64,000 nucleotides of DNA from Bog-532 sp963720945 (GTDB lineage Bacteria; Actinomycetota; Actinomycetes; Streptosporangiales; Streptosporangiaceae): assembly GCA_963720945.1 (NCBI GenBank), contig CAVRHH010000012.1:62001-126000 (forward strand). Reading direction: 5' to 3'. How positions within the stretch are numbered: position 1 is the stretch's first letter; every line of letters begins with the position of its first letter. The position numbers were made by a program, and so were the translations under genes. This document shows positions 17,130 to 26,341 of the stretch, in pieces. The notes below the pieces were generated by a model that was not told where the DNA came from, did not search any database, and worked only from the letters and a program-made list of their open reading frames with translations.

Positions 17130-17501
17130 TCAGGAGCCGCCGGAAGTCGAATGGCTGGTGCCGGAACTCGACGACGGCGCCGATGACCCGCTGTTCAGGC
17201 CGGAGCTGGACGAGCTCGAACTCGACGAACCGGAGGTCGACGAGCCGGAGCTGGTGGACCCGGAGCCAGACGACCCGGAACTCCCGGTACCCGACGACGA
17301 GCCGGTGGACGACGACCCCGACGTGGAAGTCCCGGAAGATGACGTCCCGCTGCTGTGCGAGCCGGGCAGCGCCAGGGTGATGATTCCCGCCGCCGCCACG
17401 CTGGCCAGGCCGACCGTCGCGGTCGTCGTCTGGATCCGGCTGCGCCCGCGGGCCCGCGCCGCGACGGCGCGCAGGACGTTGTCTCGCTTCGGGGTGTTCA
17501 T
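17130..17501 (-). CDS. Ser-rich membrane-anchored protein, probably lacking its FMN domain
   Basis: A 123-residue protein: a basic N-terminus, a membrane anchor (VGLASVAAAGIITLALPG) and then about 80 residues of almost only Ser, Gly and Thr. In related actinobacterial operons the matching gene encodes an FMN-binding (FMN_bind) domain after such a Ser-rich linker. Here the frame stops right after the linker and only 76 bases separate it from the next gene, so the domain is absent. The ATG at 17501 (MNTPKRDN) is chosen; an ATG 14 codons upstream is possible. First gene of the redox operon. Confidence 0.65.
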   Translation of the reverse strand: MNTPKRDNVLRAVAARARGRSRIQTTTATVGLASVAAAGIITLALPGSHSSGTSSSGTSTSGSSSTGSSSGTGSSGSSGSGSTSSGSSTSGSSSSSSSSSGLNSGSSAPSSSSGTSHSTSGGS

Positions 17502-17957
17502 GACATGCAGTCTGCCGCCCGCCTCTTGAAACCTGCTCTGCACCAGTTCTCAGCCACCTATGAGCCTTGACGTCATCGGTTTCCGCCCGGGGGCCCGGAC
17601 AAGCCGTTCCCCATTTAACACTTATCGTGGTCATTTAATTACCTACGATCACGATGCTGGGCTCACTGGGTATACGGACATCCGGGCCGCGCGGATTGGC
17701 GGTGACCAGCGCCGGGACCGCCCGCCGCCGGGACCGCCGGGCCGCCGGGATGGCGGCAACCTAGTCTGGGGAGTTTTTTCGTACATATTAACGAAGATAC
17801 GGCCCGCGTTCGAGGGGCAGTCCGCAACCGGGAGTTGCCCGGGTCGGGGAAGACGGAGCCGGCGCCGCCGTGCCGGCGGTCCGGCCGGGGCAACCGGATT
17901 ACCGGTGAGCGCTGGTCAGGGGTTACGAATGCGGGATTTACTGCCAGGATGACTGGC
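17502..17957 (+). other. Divergent promoter region
   Basis: About 455 bases between the redox operon and the acyl-CoA synthetase. Two A/T-rich patches (about 17610-17655 and 17770-17800) probably hold the two promoters; the second includes the inverted repeat TTCGT-N8-ACGAA at 17778-17795. No gene is supported, although one long plus frame crosses the region. Confidence 0.45.
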
Positions 17958-19838
17958 ATGACAGACAGCCGCAAGGACGCGGCCAGCTTCCGGGCCGCGC
18001 GCGATTTCCTGCTCCGCCACCGCGACGACTACGACGCCGCCAGGGCCGGATTCTCCTGGCCGGAGCTGGACGAGTTCAACTGGGCGGTCGACTGGTTCGA
18101 CGTGCTCGCCACGGAGCATCCGGACCGGACCGCGCTGCGCATTGTCGCCCCGCCCGGGCCCCAGCCGGCTGGGACGGGCGGCCCGGTGCCGGACGGGGAC
18201 CGGGGCACCCGGATCAGCTACGCGGAGATGGCCGGACGTTCCAATCAGGTGGCCAACTGGCTGCGCGAGGCCGGGGTCCGGCGCGGAGACCGGCTGCTGC
18301 TCATGCTCGGCAACATCGCGCCGCTCTGGGAGACCATCCTGGCCGCGATGAAGCTCGGCGCGGTGATCATCCCGACGTCGACGCTGCTCGGGCCGCCGGA
18401 TCTGGCCGACCGGATCAGCCGCGGGCAGGTCCGGCACGTGATCACCGAATCGGTGCACGTGCCGAAGTTCCGCGAGGTGCCCGGAGACTGGACGCGGATC
18501 GCGGTCGCGCCGACGATCGCGGGGGCGACCGCGCCGGCGCCCGCCACCCCGGCCGGGACACCGGCTGTGACACCGGTCGGGCCGGCGCCCGGCACCTGGC
18601 TGGCCTACGAGAACTCGCACGCCGCGAGCAGCCAGTTCACCCCGGACGGTGCCACCCGGGCCAGCGACCCGTTGCTGCTCTACTTCACGTCCGGTACCAC
18701 GGCCCAGCCCAAGCTGGTGCAGCACACCCACGCGTCCTACCCGGCCGGGCACCTGTCCACGATGTACTGGATCGGGCTGCGGCCCGGCGACGTGCACCTG
18801 AACATCTCCTCCCCGGGCTGGGCCAAGCACGCCTGGAGCAACGTCTACGCGCCGTGGAACGCGGGCGCGACGGCGCTGATCTTCGGCTATGACCGGTTCT
18901 CGGCCGAGACCCTGCTCCGGGTGCTCGCCGAAGAGCAGGTCAGCACGTTCTGCGCGCCTCCCACGGTCTGGCGGATGCTGATCCAGGCCGACCTGGCCAG
19001 CGGTGACGTGAGCGCGCTGCGGGAGTGCCTGGCCGCCGGGGAACCGCTCAACCCGGAGGTCATCGAGCAGGTCCGGGCCGCGTGGGCGATCACCGTCCGG
19101 GACGGCTACGGGCAGACCGAAACGACCGCGCAGGCGGGCAACACCCCGGGCCAGAAGGTGCGGCTGGGGTCGATGGGTCGGCCGCTGCCCGGGTACGAGA
19201 TCACCCTGATCGATCCCGCCACCGGCGAGCAGGCGGCCGAAGGGGAGATCTGCCTGGACCTGAGCCACCGCCCGCTCGGCCTGATGACCGGCTATCTCGG
19301 CAACGCCGCGCAGGAGGCCGAGGCCATGCGGGGCGGTTTCTACCACACCGGTGACGTCGCGGCAGTGGACGCCGACGGTTACATCACCTACGTCGGGCGT
19401 ACCGACGATGTGTTCAAGGCGTCGGATTACCGGATCTCGCCGTTCGAGCTGGAAAGCGTGCTCATCGAGCACGAGGCGGTCGCCGAGGCGGCCGTGGTGC
19501 CCGCGCCCGATCCGGTGCGGCTGTCGGTACCGAAGGCGTACGTCAGCCTCGCGCCCGGCCGCGAGCCGTCGGCCGAGGTGGCCAAGTCCATCCTGGCGTT
19601 CGGCCGGGCCCGGCTCGCGCCGTACAAGCGGGTACGCCGGATCGAGTTCGCCGACCTGCCCAAGACCATCTCAGGCAAGATCCGCCGCGTCGAGCTGCGC
19701 GCCCAGGAGAACGAACGCGCGGGGAACGGCAGCCCGGCCAGCCACGACCCGGACGCGGCCGGCGGCCCGTTCCGCCCCGGCCCGTCCCGGCGCGGGACGG
19801 CCGAATTCTGGGAGGAAGACTTCCCCGACCTCTCCTGA
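17958..19838 (+). CDS. Acyl-CoA synthetase (AMP-forming)
   Basis: Activates a carboxylic acid with ATP and joins it to coenzyme A. ANL-family motifs: the P-loop YFTSGTTAQPKLVQHTH, the YGQTETT motif, the TGD hinge (HTGDVAAVDADGYITYVGR) and the catalytic Lys in PKTISGKIRR. Overall it resembles medium-chain acyl- or acetyl-CoA-like synthetases (ACSM/ACS type). The ATG at 17958 has AGGA eight bases upstream; the frame is open much further upstream but without likeness to the family. An Ala/Pro-rich insertion lies near residues 190-210. A hairpin terminator follows directly. Confidence 0.88.
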   Translation: MTDSRKDAASFRAARDFLLRHRDDYDAARAGFSWPELDEFNWAVDWFDVLATEHPDRTALRIVAPPGPQPAGTGGPVPDGDRGTRISYAEMAGRSNQVANWLREAGVRRGDRLLLMLGNIAPLWETILAAMKLGAVIIPTSTLLGPPDLADRISRGQVRHVITESVHVPKFREVPGDWTRIAVAPTIAGATAPAPATPAGTPAVTPVGPAPGTWLAYENSHAASSQFTPDGATRASDPLLLYFTSGTTAQPKLVQHTHASYPAGHLSTMYWIGLRPGDVHLNISSPGWAKHAWSNVYAPWNAGATALIFGYDRFSAETLLRVLAEEQVSTFCAPPTVWRMLIQADLASGDVSALRECLAAGEPLNPEVIEQVRAAWAITVRDGYGQTETTAQAGNTPGQKVRLGSMGRPLPGYEITLIDPATGEQAAEGEICLDLSHRPLGLMTGYLGNAAQEAEAMRGGFYHTGDVAAVDADGYITYVGRTDDVFKASDYRISPFELESVLIEHEAVAEAAVVPAPDPVRLSVPKAYVSLAPGREPSAEVAKSILAFGRARLAPYKRVRRIEFADLPKTISGKIRRVELRAQENERAGNGSPASHDPDAAGGPFRPGPSRRGTAEFWEEDFPDLS

Positions 19839-19850
19839 GGTGAGGCCGGT

Positions 19851-19881
19851 GGCGCCACCGGGGCCCGGCTCCGGTGGCGCC
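19851..19881 (+). terminator. Terminator after the acyl-CoA synthetase
   Basis: Perfect 11-bp stem GGCGCCACCGG (19851-19861) and CCGGTGGCGCC (19871-19881) with a nine-base loop, 12 bases after the stop. It marks the last clearly chromosomal feature before the accessory island. Confidence 0.75.
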
Positions 19882-19940
19882 CGCCGGGCCGGCCCCACTC
19901 CGGCGCCATCGGATTTGGGCAGAGTTTCCCGCAGATCCCG

Positions 19941-21455
19941 CTACGTGATGGAACCGAAAACGTGCCGGTGCCGATGGGCGGGGTCTGGTCCGGGTCGGGG
20001 GGCGTGCCGTTGCTCGCGGTGGCGGGGTCGTCGTCGCCGGCGCGGGCGAGTAGGGCGGTGATGATGCCGGGGATGGTGTCGGTAATGGTGGCGAAGAACG
20101 TTGCTTGCCTGAGCGGGGGGTTCCACAGGATCTGGATGTCGAAGGCGGCGAACAGTTCGGCCTGGATCCGTTCGGGGAGCTCGTCCAGGCGGCCGGTCAG
20201 TTCGGGCAGTTCGTCCAGCAGGGCGAGGTCGTTGCCGTGCTGGCTGGTGTCCTTCTCCAGTGCGGCCAGTTGGGCGGTGATGGTTTCCCGCTCGGCATGC
20301 AGGGTGACGAATTGCTCGCGGATGCGGGCGCGGTAGGCATCGGCGGCTTTGGCGGGCATGTCGGCGGCGTTGTTCAGTTCAGCGATGAGGTTCCGTTCGG
20401 ACACGTCGGCCTGCTTGAGCTGGAGGCGGAGCGCGTCGGCCTGGGCGCCGGCCCGGGCCTGGGCGTCGGCCGCCCCGGCCGGGAAGAGTTCGGCGAGGTG
20501 TTCGGCGCGGCCGGGGGCCAGCGCGTACCGGGCCAGGTCATCGCGGAGAGTGTCGAGCAGCAAGTCCTGGCGGGCGGCGAGGGTGCGGGGGTGATCGGGG
20601 CAGGTGGCGGCGTGACGCGGGTTGCCGGGATCGAACTGGCAGATGTAGTAGGCGTAATCGCCGTGGGTGCCGCGTTCACGGTGGGTGCGGGTGATGCCGC
20701 ACATGCGCCGCTGGCATAGTTTGCACCGCACCCGGGAGCGCAGGATGTAGGTGCGGCGGGTGGCGGGATGGCTGTTGGGGGCGTCCCCGTCCCGGGTGCT
20801 GCCGTGTTCGGCCCCGGCGGCCTGGGCGGCGTCCCACATGTCCCGGCCGATGATCTCGGGGTGGGCCGGGACCGGTGACCAGTGCCATTGATCGGCTGGG
20901 ACGGGGCGGCCCCGGCGGCGGCGGCCGAAGACCTGATACCCGGTGTACTTGGGATTGCCGAGGATGGCGGACACCCCGCCGAGACTCCATCCGGCGGCCG
21001 GGTCGGCGGCCGGGTAGGTGGCTGGGTCGGCGTTCAGCCGCGCGGTGATGGCGTTGATGCCGAGCTTGTCATCGGTGCGCCAGGTGTAGATCTGCGCCAC
21101 GACGGGGGCCCGGTCCGGGTCCAGCACCAGGCGGGTTTTAGTACGGCCCTGAGCGGCTTTGAACGGGTTCGGGTGCGGCACCCGGTCCGGGAGGTACCCG
21201 TAGGGGACGGGGCCAATATTCCACCCTTCGGCGGTGTGTTCCTTGAGCCCTTTCCATGTTTTTTCCTTGAGCTGCAGCCGGAACCATTCGGCGACACCTT
21301 GCTTGATCCGCCGGACGAGAATGGTGGTCGGGCTGATCCCGGTGAAATCGGGCGGCTCATCGGTGGCAAACAACAGGATCCCCTGATCGGATAATTGCCG
21401 TTCCAGCTTCAGGGAGTTGTAGGTGTCACGCGCGGACCGCTCGATGTCTATCTGT
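19941..21455 (-). pseudogene. Large serine recombinase lacking its catalytic domain
   Basis: The minus frame matches the middle and end of actinobacterial large serine recombinases: IERSARDTYNSLKLE, ILVRRIKQGVAEWF, GWNIGPVPYGYLPDRVPHP, a recombinase domain with NPKYTGYQVFGRRRRG, a zinc-ribbon (RSRVRCKLCQRRMCG ... CPDHP), and a C-terminal coiled coil. The N-terminal resolvase domain with the nucleophilic Ser is missing: likeness ends near 21455, where the frame runs into unrelated Arg-rich sequence. The frame also stays open past the natural C-terminus towards 19427, through the acyl-CoA synthetase in antisense. It cannot be active as it stands and probably marks the left edge of a degraded integrative element. 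Confidence 0.85.
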
Positions 21456-21665
21456 CTTCGTGTCCATCTCCGTCTCTGTGTCCCGACCTTCCTGCTGATC
21501 CCGGCGCGTCCGCGCTGGTCACGGCCGGGGCGGGCCGTGCCGTGCCCGGACGGGCGGGCGGGTGCGTGTGCGGCCGGTGTGCGGGATTTACCCGGCCGCT
21601 GGGTGTGGCTTTCGCCCCGTTTTGGGCGGTAAATCCGGCCGGGCGGGGCCGCTAGGGTCGGGGCC

Positions 21666-23280
21666 GTGCATGCGGGGTTCGGCCGGGTGGTGACCGAGAC
21701 GGCCAGTGCGGTCGCGGTGCTGGCCGCGTTCGCCGCTGGTGCGCGGACGCTGGCGGGCCGGGCGTTCGGCCGGGCCGCCCGCGTCCCCGGCCTGCGGGTG
21801 CGCGCCGGGTACCGGGGTGCCTGGCTGGGCTGGCCGCTGCGCCTGGCCGGCCGCCTCCTGATCGTTGTGGGCCGGTTCGCGGCCGGCGCGCCGCTGGGTG
21901 CGCGGCGCACCGACGCCACCTTCCTTGACCCCGGAACCAGCGTGATCGGCGGGGTGCCGGGCTGGTTCGCCCGGGGCCAGCCGGGCCGGTGGGCGTTCCT
22001 GCCGGGCTGGCAGCGCGCCGCCGTCCGGTGGGCCGCCGTGGCGGCCGCGGCCGGGCTGTATGCGCGGCCGCTGTGGGCCGGGGCCGTGATGGGCTGGCTG
22101 GCGCTGATGGCCGCTGCGGTGCTGTTCCCGCGTTTCCAGCGGTGGCGGTACATCCGGGCCGTGGTCCGCCCGGTGTACCTGCAACTGTGCCAGTACCTCG
22201 GCACCGACCCCGGCGACCAGCCCGGCCGGTGGCTGACCATCCCCAAAGGGTTCCGGGCCGACCCGGACGCGGTGGTCACGCTGGCCTACCCGCCCACCTG
22301 GAATCCCGACGCCGGCCGTGCAACGGGCCATCGACCAGCTCATCCGCCGGCACCTGGGCGCGGACCTCGTCCCGGCCTTCGGCGCGTTCGCCGCGACCTG
22401 GCGGCATCCGGCCGCGCCGCCGACGGTGGCCCCGTTCGAGGGCTATGACCTGCCCGCGCACCGGGTGCACCTGGCCACCCTGGCCGGGGGGACCAAGTTC
22501 ATCGCGGACCTGCAAGATGAGGAGCCGCACTTGCTGATCGCGGCCGGGACCGGCGGCGGGAAGACCAGCGCAGCTTCGGTGCCGGCCGCGCATACCCGGG
22601 CGCATGGGTGGCTGGTGGACATCATCGACCCCAAACGCCGCTCCTACATCGACCGGAAAACCGGGGATGACGTGCTGACCGACGTGTCCGGCATCCGCGT
22701 GCACACCAGCATTGAGGCGATGATGTGGGCGCTGGAAGAGTTCTTCTTGTCCATGCTCGGCGTCAATATCGCCGTCGGTTCCCGGACCGGCTGGCCCGGC
22801 GCGTTTCCGCAACGGCTGCTGATCGTCGATGAGTTCGGCACGTTCGCGGCGATGGCCGCCCGGATGTGGCGCCGGTCCAGGGGCACCGGCCCGTCCCCGG
22901 CCCTGGATCAGCGGCGGCAGATCGAATGGCAGGGCCGCCAGGCTGGGCACCGGCTGGTCGTGGCGGTGCATCAGCCGAACCTGCGGCCAGGCCGGCAAGT
23001 ATGGAACCGGCAGCGCACCGACACCGAGCTGGCCGACCCGGGCAACGTCACCCTCGGGCACAAGAGCGTGCAGCGGTGGAACCTGCCCGACGGCTGGGTC
23101 ATCTCCAGCCGTCCCGCACACCCGGCGCTGGTCAGCGAGGACGACTTCGTGGCCGCGCAAGACATCAACGCCGCCCGAGGCCCGGTCCCGCAGGACGCAC
23201 CGGTCTTGCGCCGCTACCTGCTGGCCGGGCTGCTCGCCTGCGGGGTGTGCGGGCGGCGGATGGAATCAGCCTGGTCCAAC
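21666..23280 (+). pseudogene. FtsK-type conjugation translocase, frameshifted and fused to a recombinase fragment
   Basis: The first part (21666 to about 22310) encodes a membrane N-terminus with two or three hydrophobic segments and then PVYLQLCQYLGTDPG, as in the DNA translocases of actinobacterial integrative conjugative elements. One extra G near 22312 shifts the frame; the second part continues with VQRAIDQLIRRHLGADLVPAF, Walker A LIAAGTGGGKTSAAS and Walker B RLLIVDEFGTF. After AVHQPNLR (about 22985) the same frame becomes a different protein: GRQVWNRQRTDTELADPGNV and LLAGLLACGVCGRRMESAWS, the recombinase and zinc-ribbon part of another large serine recombinase. That is cut at SAWSN (about 23279), where the IS701-like element begins. 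Non-functional. Confidence 0.8.
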
Positions 23281-24510
23281 TGGCCTGGTGGTTCCGGGTG
23301 GGCGACGGCCCGGGCGAGCAGCCTGCGGATTTCGCGGACGGTGAGCGGGATGAGGCCGAGGCTGGCCGGCGGTGCGGCGTCCGGGCCGGTGGGCGGCAGG
23401 GCCTGGGTGCCGGTGCGGTCCCGGAGCATCGCGGCGATGACGGCGCAGACCGCGAAAGCGGCCATGACCAGCACGATGTGCCGGAGGATCGCGGTATAAA
23501 GACGGGCCTGGCACTGGTCCAGGCCGAAGCAGCCCTGTGCCAGTTCGAAGCTCTCCTCCACCGGCCAGCGAAGTCCCGCTGCCCTGATCAGACGGGCCTT
23601 GGACGCGAGCTGGCCTGCGGGAATGTAGCAGTAGTGAAACGCGAGCTCGCCGGTCTTCAGGTGGCGGCGGACCAGCAGCAAGTGCCGCGGGGAGGCGGTC
23701 GCAAGCCAGGCCCAGGCATACCACCGCTCGCCTTTCGAGCCCTGGCCGGCGGAGCGGACCTCCCAGTCCCTCTTCCGTCCCAGCAGTTTCTTCACCGCCT
23801 CCGCGCAGGTCAGCGTGGTCCCGGCGGCGAGCGCGACGGTGAAGTTCGAGGCGGCACGCAGGACGTAGGCCTGCCCGCGGTCTTCCAGGACTCCCGCAGC
23901 GCGGTGCAGGCACCATAGACCTCGTCCCCGCACACGAAGTCGAAGCGCAGGCCGTCGCCGTAGGCGCCGGTGAGGATACCGATGGCCAGCTCGCCCTTAG
24001 TGCAGAACCGCAGGTCCAGGGGCAGCCCCGTGACCAGGGACTTCACCGGGTCCTTGATGTCTTCGGCCGGGATCCACTGCCGTGCCCCGGCCTGCCCCGG
24101 CCAGCACGTGGCCGGTCTTCTCCCGCACGTAGGACAGGTGCACCGTGTTGATCCCGTTCGCGACGCGCCCGGCGCAGCCCATGTACTGCCTTTTCACGCC
24201 GGCAGTGGAGGAACCCTGCTTCTCTTGGCCCGTCTCGTCCAGCGCTCCGACCGTCATCCGCCGACGCCGGGACCGGCGCGCCGCGGCGTCGAGCCCGGCC
24301 GACGCATAGCGCCTGACCTGGCTCATCGCCGCCGCCTCATCCCACGACGCCCGGTTCAGCAGCCGCTGCATCCTGGCCGGCGACCGGTCCCCGGCCTGCT
24401 CAGCGACCGTCCACCCGTTCCGTGACGACAGGCCGCTCACCAGTGCGCTGATGTACTTCCCGGCCTGCAGCCACGTCTGCGTCCGAGCGAAACACGGCCC
24501 GATCAGCCCA
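23281..24510 (-). pseudogene. IS701-family transposase, two frameshifts
   Basis: Three minus frames in series reconstruct one DDE transposase: about 24510-24110 (SGLSSRNGWTVAEQAGDRSP, MQRLLNRASWDEAAAM, MTVGALDETGQEKQGSSTAG), 24050-23890 (LDLRFCTKGELAIGILTGAY, FVCGDEVYGACTALRE), and 23900-23280 (EDRGQAYVLRAASNFTVAL, LRWPVEESFELAQGCFGLDQ). The putative catalytic acids are in DETG, GDEVYG and VEESFE. Two single-base shifts, near 24110 and 23890, separate them. The left edge abuts the recombinase fragment and the right edge lies before the Tn3 fragment. I could not define inverted terminal repeats. Confidence 0.82.
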
Positions 24511-24684
24511 TCAGGGCAGACCTCTCCCGCACCGCCCGCCGTGCCCCTATCCTTGCATCAGCAGCCGCCTTGTCTTCATTTGTCAGCACAAACACATGAT
24601 CCCGAGGCGGCTGCCCTCATATCACGGGAATCCCGCAACCCGCGTCACAGCAGCTCAGGAACCCACTGGAGACTGCCGTACTAG

Positions 24685-25020
24685 GACCGCATCGTCGATG
24701 TGCCGGCCTGCCCGCCGCAGGGCGGGGGCGGCCAGGCCGTGGTATTCGGTGATCCAGGTGACGACCGCGTTGGTGGCCAGGGTCAGGCACCACATCTGCT
24801 CGGTTTGCTGCTCATGGTGGTGCCGGTGCAGCGCGCCCTCGCCGGCGTGGGCGAGGCTGCGGCGCAGCGAGTGCAGGTTCTCGCCCTTGGTGAGCTGGCG
24901 GGCGATCCGCCGCCCGTAGGTCTCGTCAGCGAGGTAGCGGGCGGCGTAGACGGTCCGCCGCAGCGCGCCGTATTCCTTGATCGCGGCGAGGCCAGCGCCC
25001 TCCACGCCCTGGGCCACGTC
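24685..25020 (-). pseudogene. Tn3-family transposase (TnpA) 3' fragment
   Basis: The minus frame reads AIKEYGALRRTVYAARYLA, RRIARQLTKGENLHSLRRSL, HHEQQTEQMWCLTLATNAVV and LRRAGRHIDDAVL. This is the conserved C-terminal end of Tn3-type TnpA, which includes the last catalytic acid. The 5' four-fifths of the gene is missing and the final few codons are replaced after HIDD, at the junction with the IS701-like element. No resolvase or 38-bp terminal repeat was seen. Confidence 0.82.
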
Positions 25021-25444
25021 CGCTCCCTGACCGGGGACTATCGGGCCCCTGGCGCTACCTCGAGAACTTGGTGATGTGCAAGGTGAAGCGAGGCTCTCAA
25101 CAGCACAGGCGCCCTCTTGGCCGAGGCCGCAAGAGGCACTGGGCTCTGTACCGGCAAGCCTTCCAGCTTGGATGAGGCTCGGGTGGCGAGGCCCTCCGGG
25201 AGCCAGCTCGTCTCGCGAGGGTACACCCGTGATCACGAAACCTCGACCTCAGCCCTGGTGCGATCCACTGCCGGTCAGCGTCTGGTCAGCGTCGTTAGTT
25301 CTCATCAGGCCATTGTGCCCTGTGACTCGGGACCATCGCCTCTTACGTACAATTCTTGGTCGGCCCCACATTGCACAAACAAAAGGTAAATCGCGTCTAA
25401 AGGAGGCTAGAACAAGAGCAAGGAGCTAGGGGCTAGGAGTACTG
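25021..25444 (+). other. Leader and promoter region of the SIR2-STAND cassette
   Basis: About 420 bases without a credible gene. From about 25300 on it becomes distinctly A/T-richer than the surroundings (TCTTACGTACAATTCTTGG, ACAAACAAAAGGTAAATCG), matching the composition of the cassette genes. The end carries a purine-rich tract with AGGAG five bases before the SIR2 ATG. The cassette promoter should lie between 25300 and 25420. Confidence 0.45.
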
Positions 25445-26341
25445 ATGACTGATACGGCAGCGCCTGATACGGCAGTGGAGAGTTCGGCATTCGAGCAGGT
25501 CACGGCAGCGGTCGGCCGAGGCCAGTGTATCCTGTTTCTTGGAGCCGGGTCGCACGCCGGCGGACCCAACTACTCGAGCATCCAGAGGCCCCCAATGGGG
25601 GCTGAGCTGAGCCGAATACTAGCAGGGCGATCACGTTTCACAGCCAAGTTTCCGGGCGAGCGCGAGGACCACCTACCACGAGTTGCGCTGCACTATCAAG
25701 TCCAGGAGGGCCGCAAGGCTCTGATTGATCACGTCACGAGCGAAGTGGTCGGGGAAAGGGCACCCTCGCCAATGTTGCACGCGCTTGCGGACCTGGATTT
25801 TCCGCTCGTGATGACAACCAACTACGACTCTCTTTTCGAGATGGCACTCCAAGCAAAAGGTAAGCAGCCCATCTTGAGTATCTATGACCCGGGCGGGAAG
25901 GCCGAAACACTTGATTCGCCCTTAACGACGCCGGATCCTCGTCGGCCCTTTATTTCAAAAATACACGGAGATATTCGGCAGCCCGAGTCTCTCGTCATTA
26001 CGGACGAAGATTACATCCAGTTTGTGCTACGCATGTCCCAGAAGGGGCCGTATGATCCTGTGCCGATAACATTCAGGTACTACTTCCTGAAGTGGCCGAC
26101 GCTTTTTGTTGGCTACAGCCTTACCGATTATAATCTGCGGCTGCTCTTCAAGACGCTTCTCTGGGGAATCGACCAGTCCAGGATTCCAGGCATGTACTCG
26201 GTCGACCGCTGCCCTGACCCCCTAGTCGTTGATGTGTTGTTCGCACGAAACCGGCTGGTCTACTTCATCGTCCAGGATGTGTGGGCATTCGTTCCGAGGC
26301 TCTATCAGAGGGTGAAGGGAGCGAGCTATGACGCTGCCTGA
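25445..26341 (+). CDS. SIR2-like domain protein, probable NADase effector
   Basis: A stand-alone SIR2-like protein of 298 residues. The Rossmann nucleotide loop is LFLGAGSHAGG (residues 31-40); the catalytic region has TTNYDSLFE (124-132, with Asn126) and KIHGDIRQP (172-180, with His174), and FVGYSLTDYN (221-230) closes the NAD pocket. This is the SIR2_2-type pattern of bacterial immune proteins, most of which cleave NAD+ and do not act as deacetylases. There is no signal peptide and no extra sensor domain. Its stop overlaps the start of the STAND ATPase by 14 bases, so the two are translated together and probably form a complex. Base and codon use is clearly more A/T-rich than in chromosomal genes here, pointing to acquisition. 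Confidence 0.88.
   Translation: MTDTAAPDTAVESSAFEQVTAAVGRGQCILFLGAGSHAGGPNYSSIQRPPMGAELSRILAGRSRFTAKFPGEREDHLPRVALHYQVQEGRKALIDHVTSEVVGERAPSPMLHALADLDFPLVMTTNYDSLFEMALQAKGKQPILSIYDPGGKAETLDSPLTTPDPRRPFISKIHGDIRQPESLVITDEDYIQFVLRMSQKGPYDPVPITFRYYFLKWPTLFVGYSLTDYNLRLLFKTLLWGIDQSRIPGMYSVDRCPDPLVVDVLFARNRLVYFIVQDVWAFVPRLYQRVKGASYDAA

Noticed and set aside
19427..19940. Further C-terminal extension of the serine recombinase frame
   Set aside because: It runs antisense through the acyl-CoA synthetase and its terminator; no recombinase likeness after about 19941.
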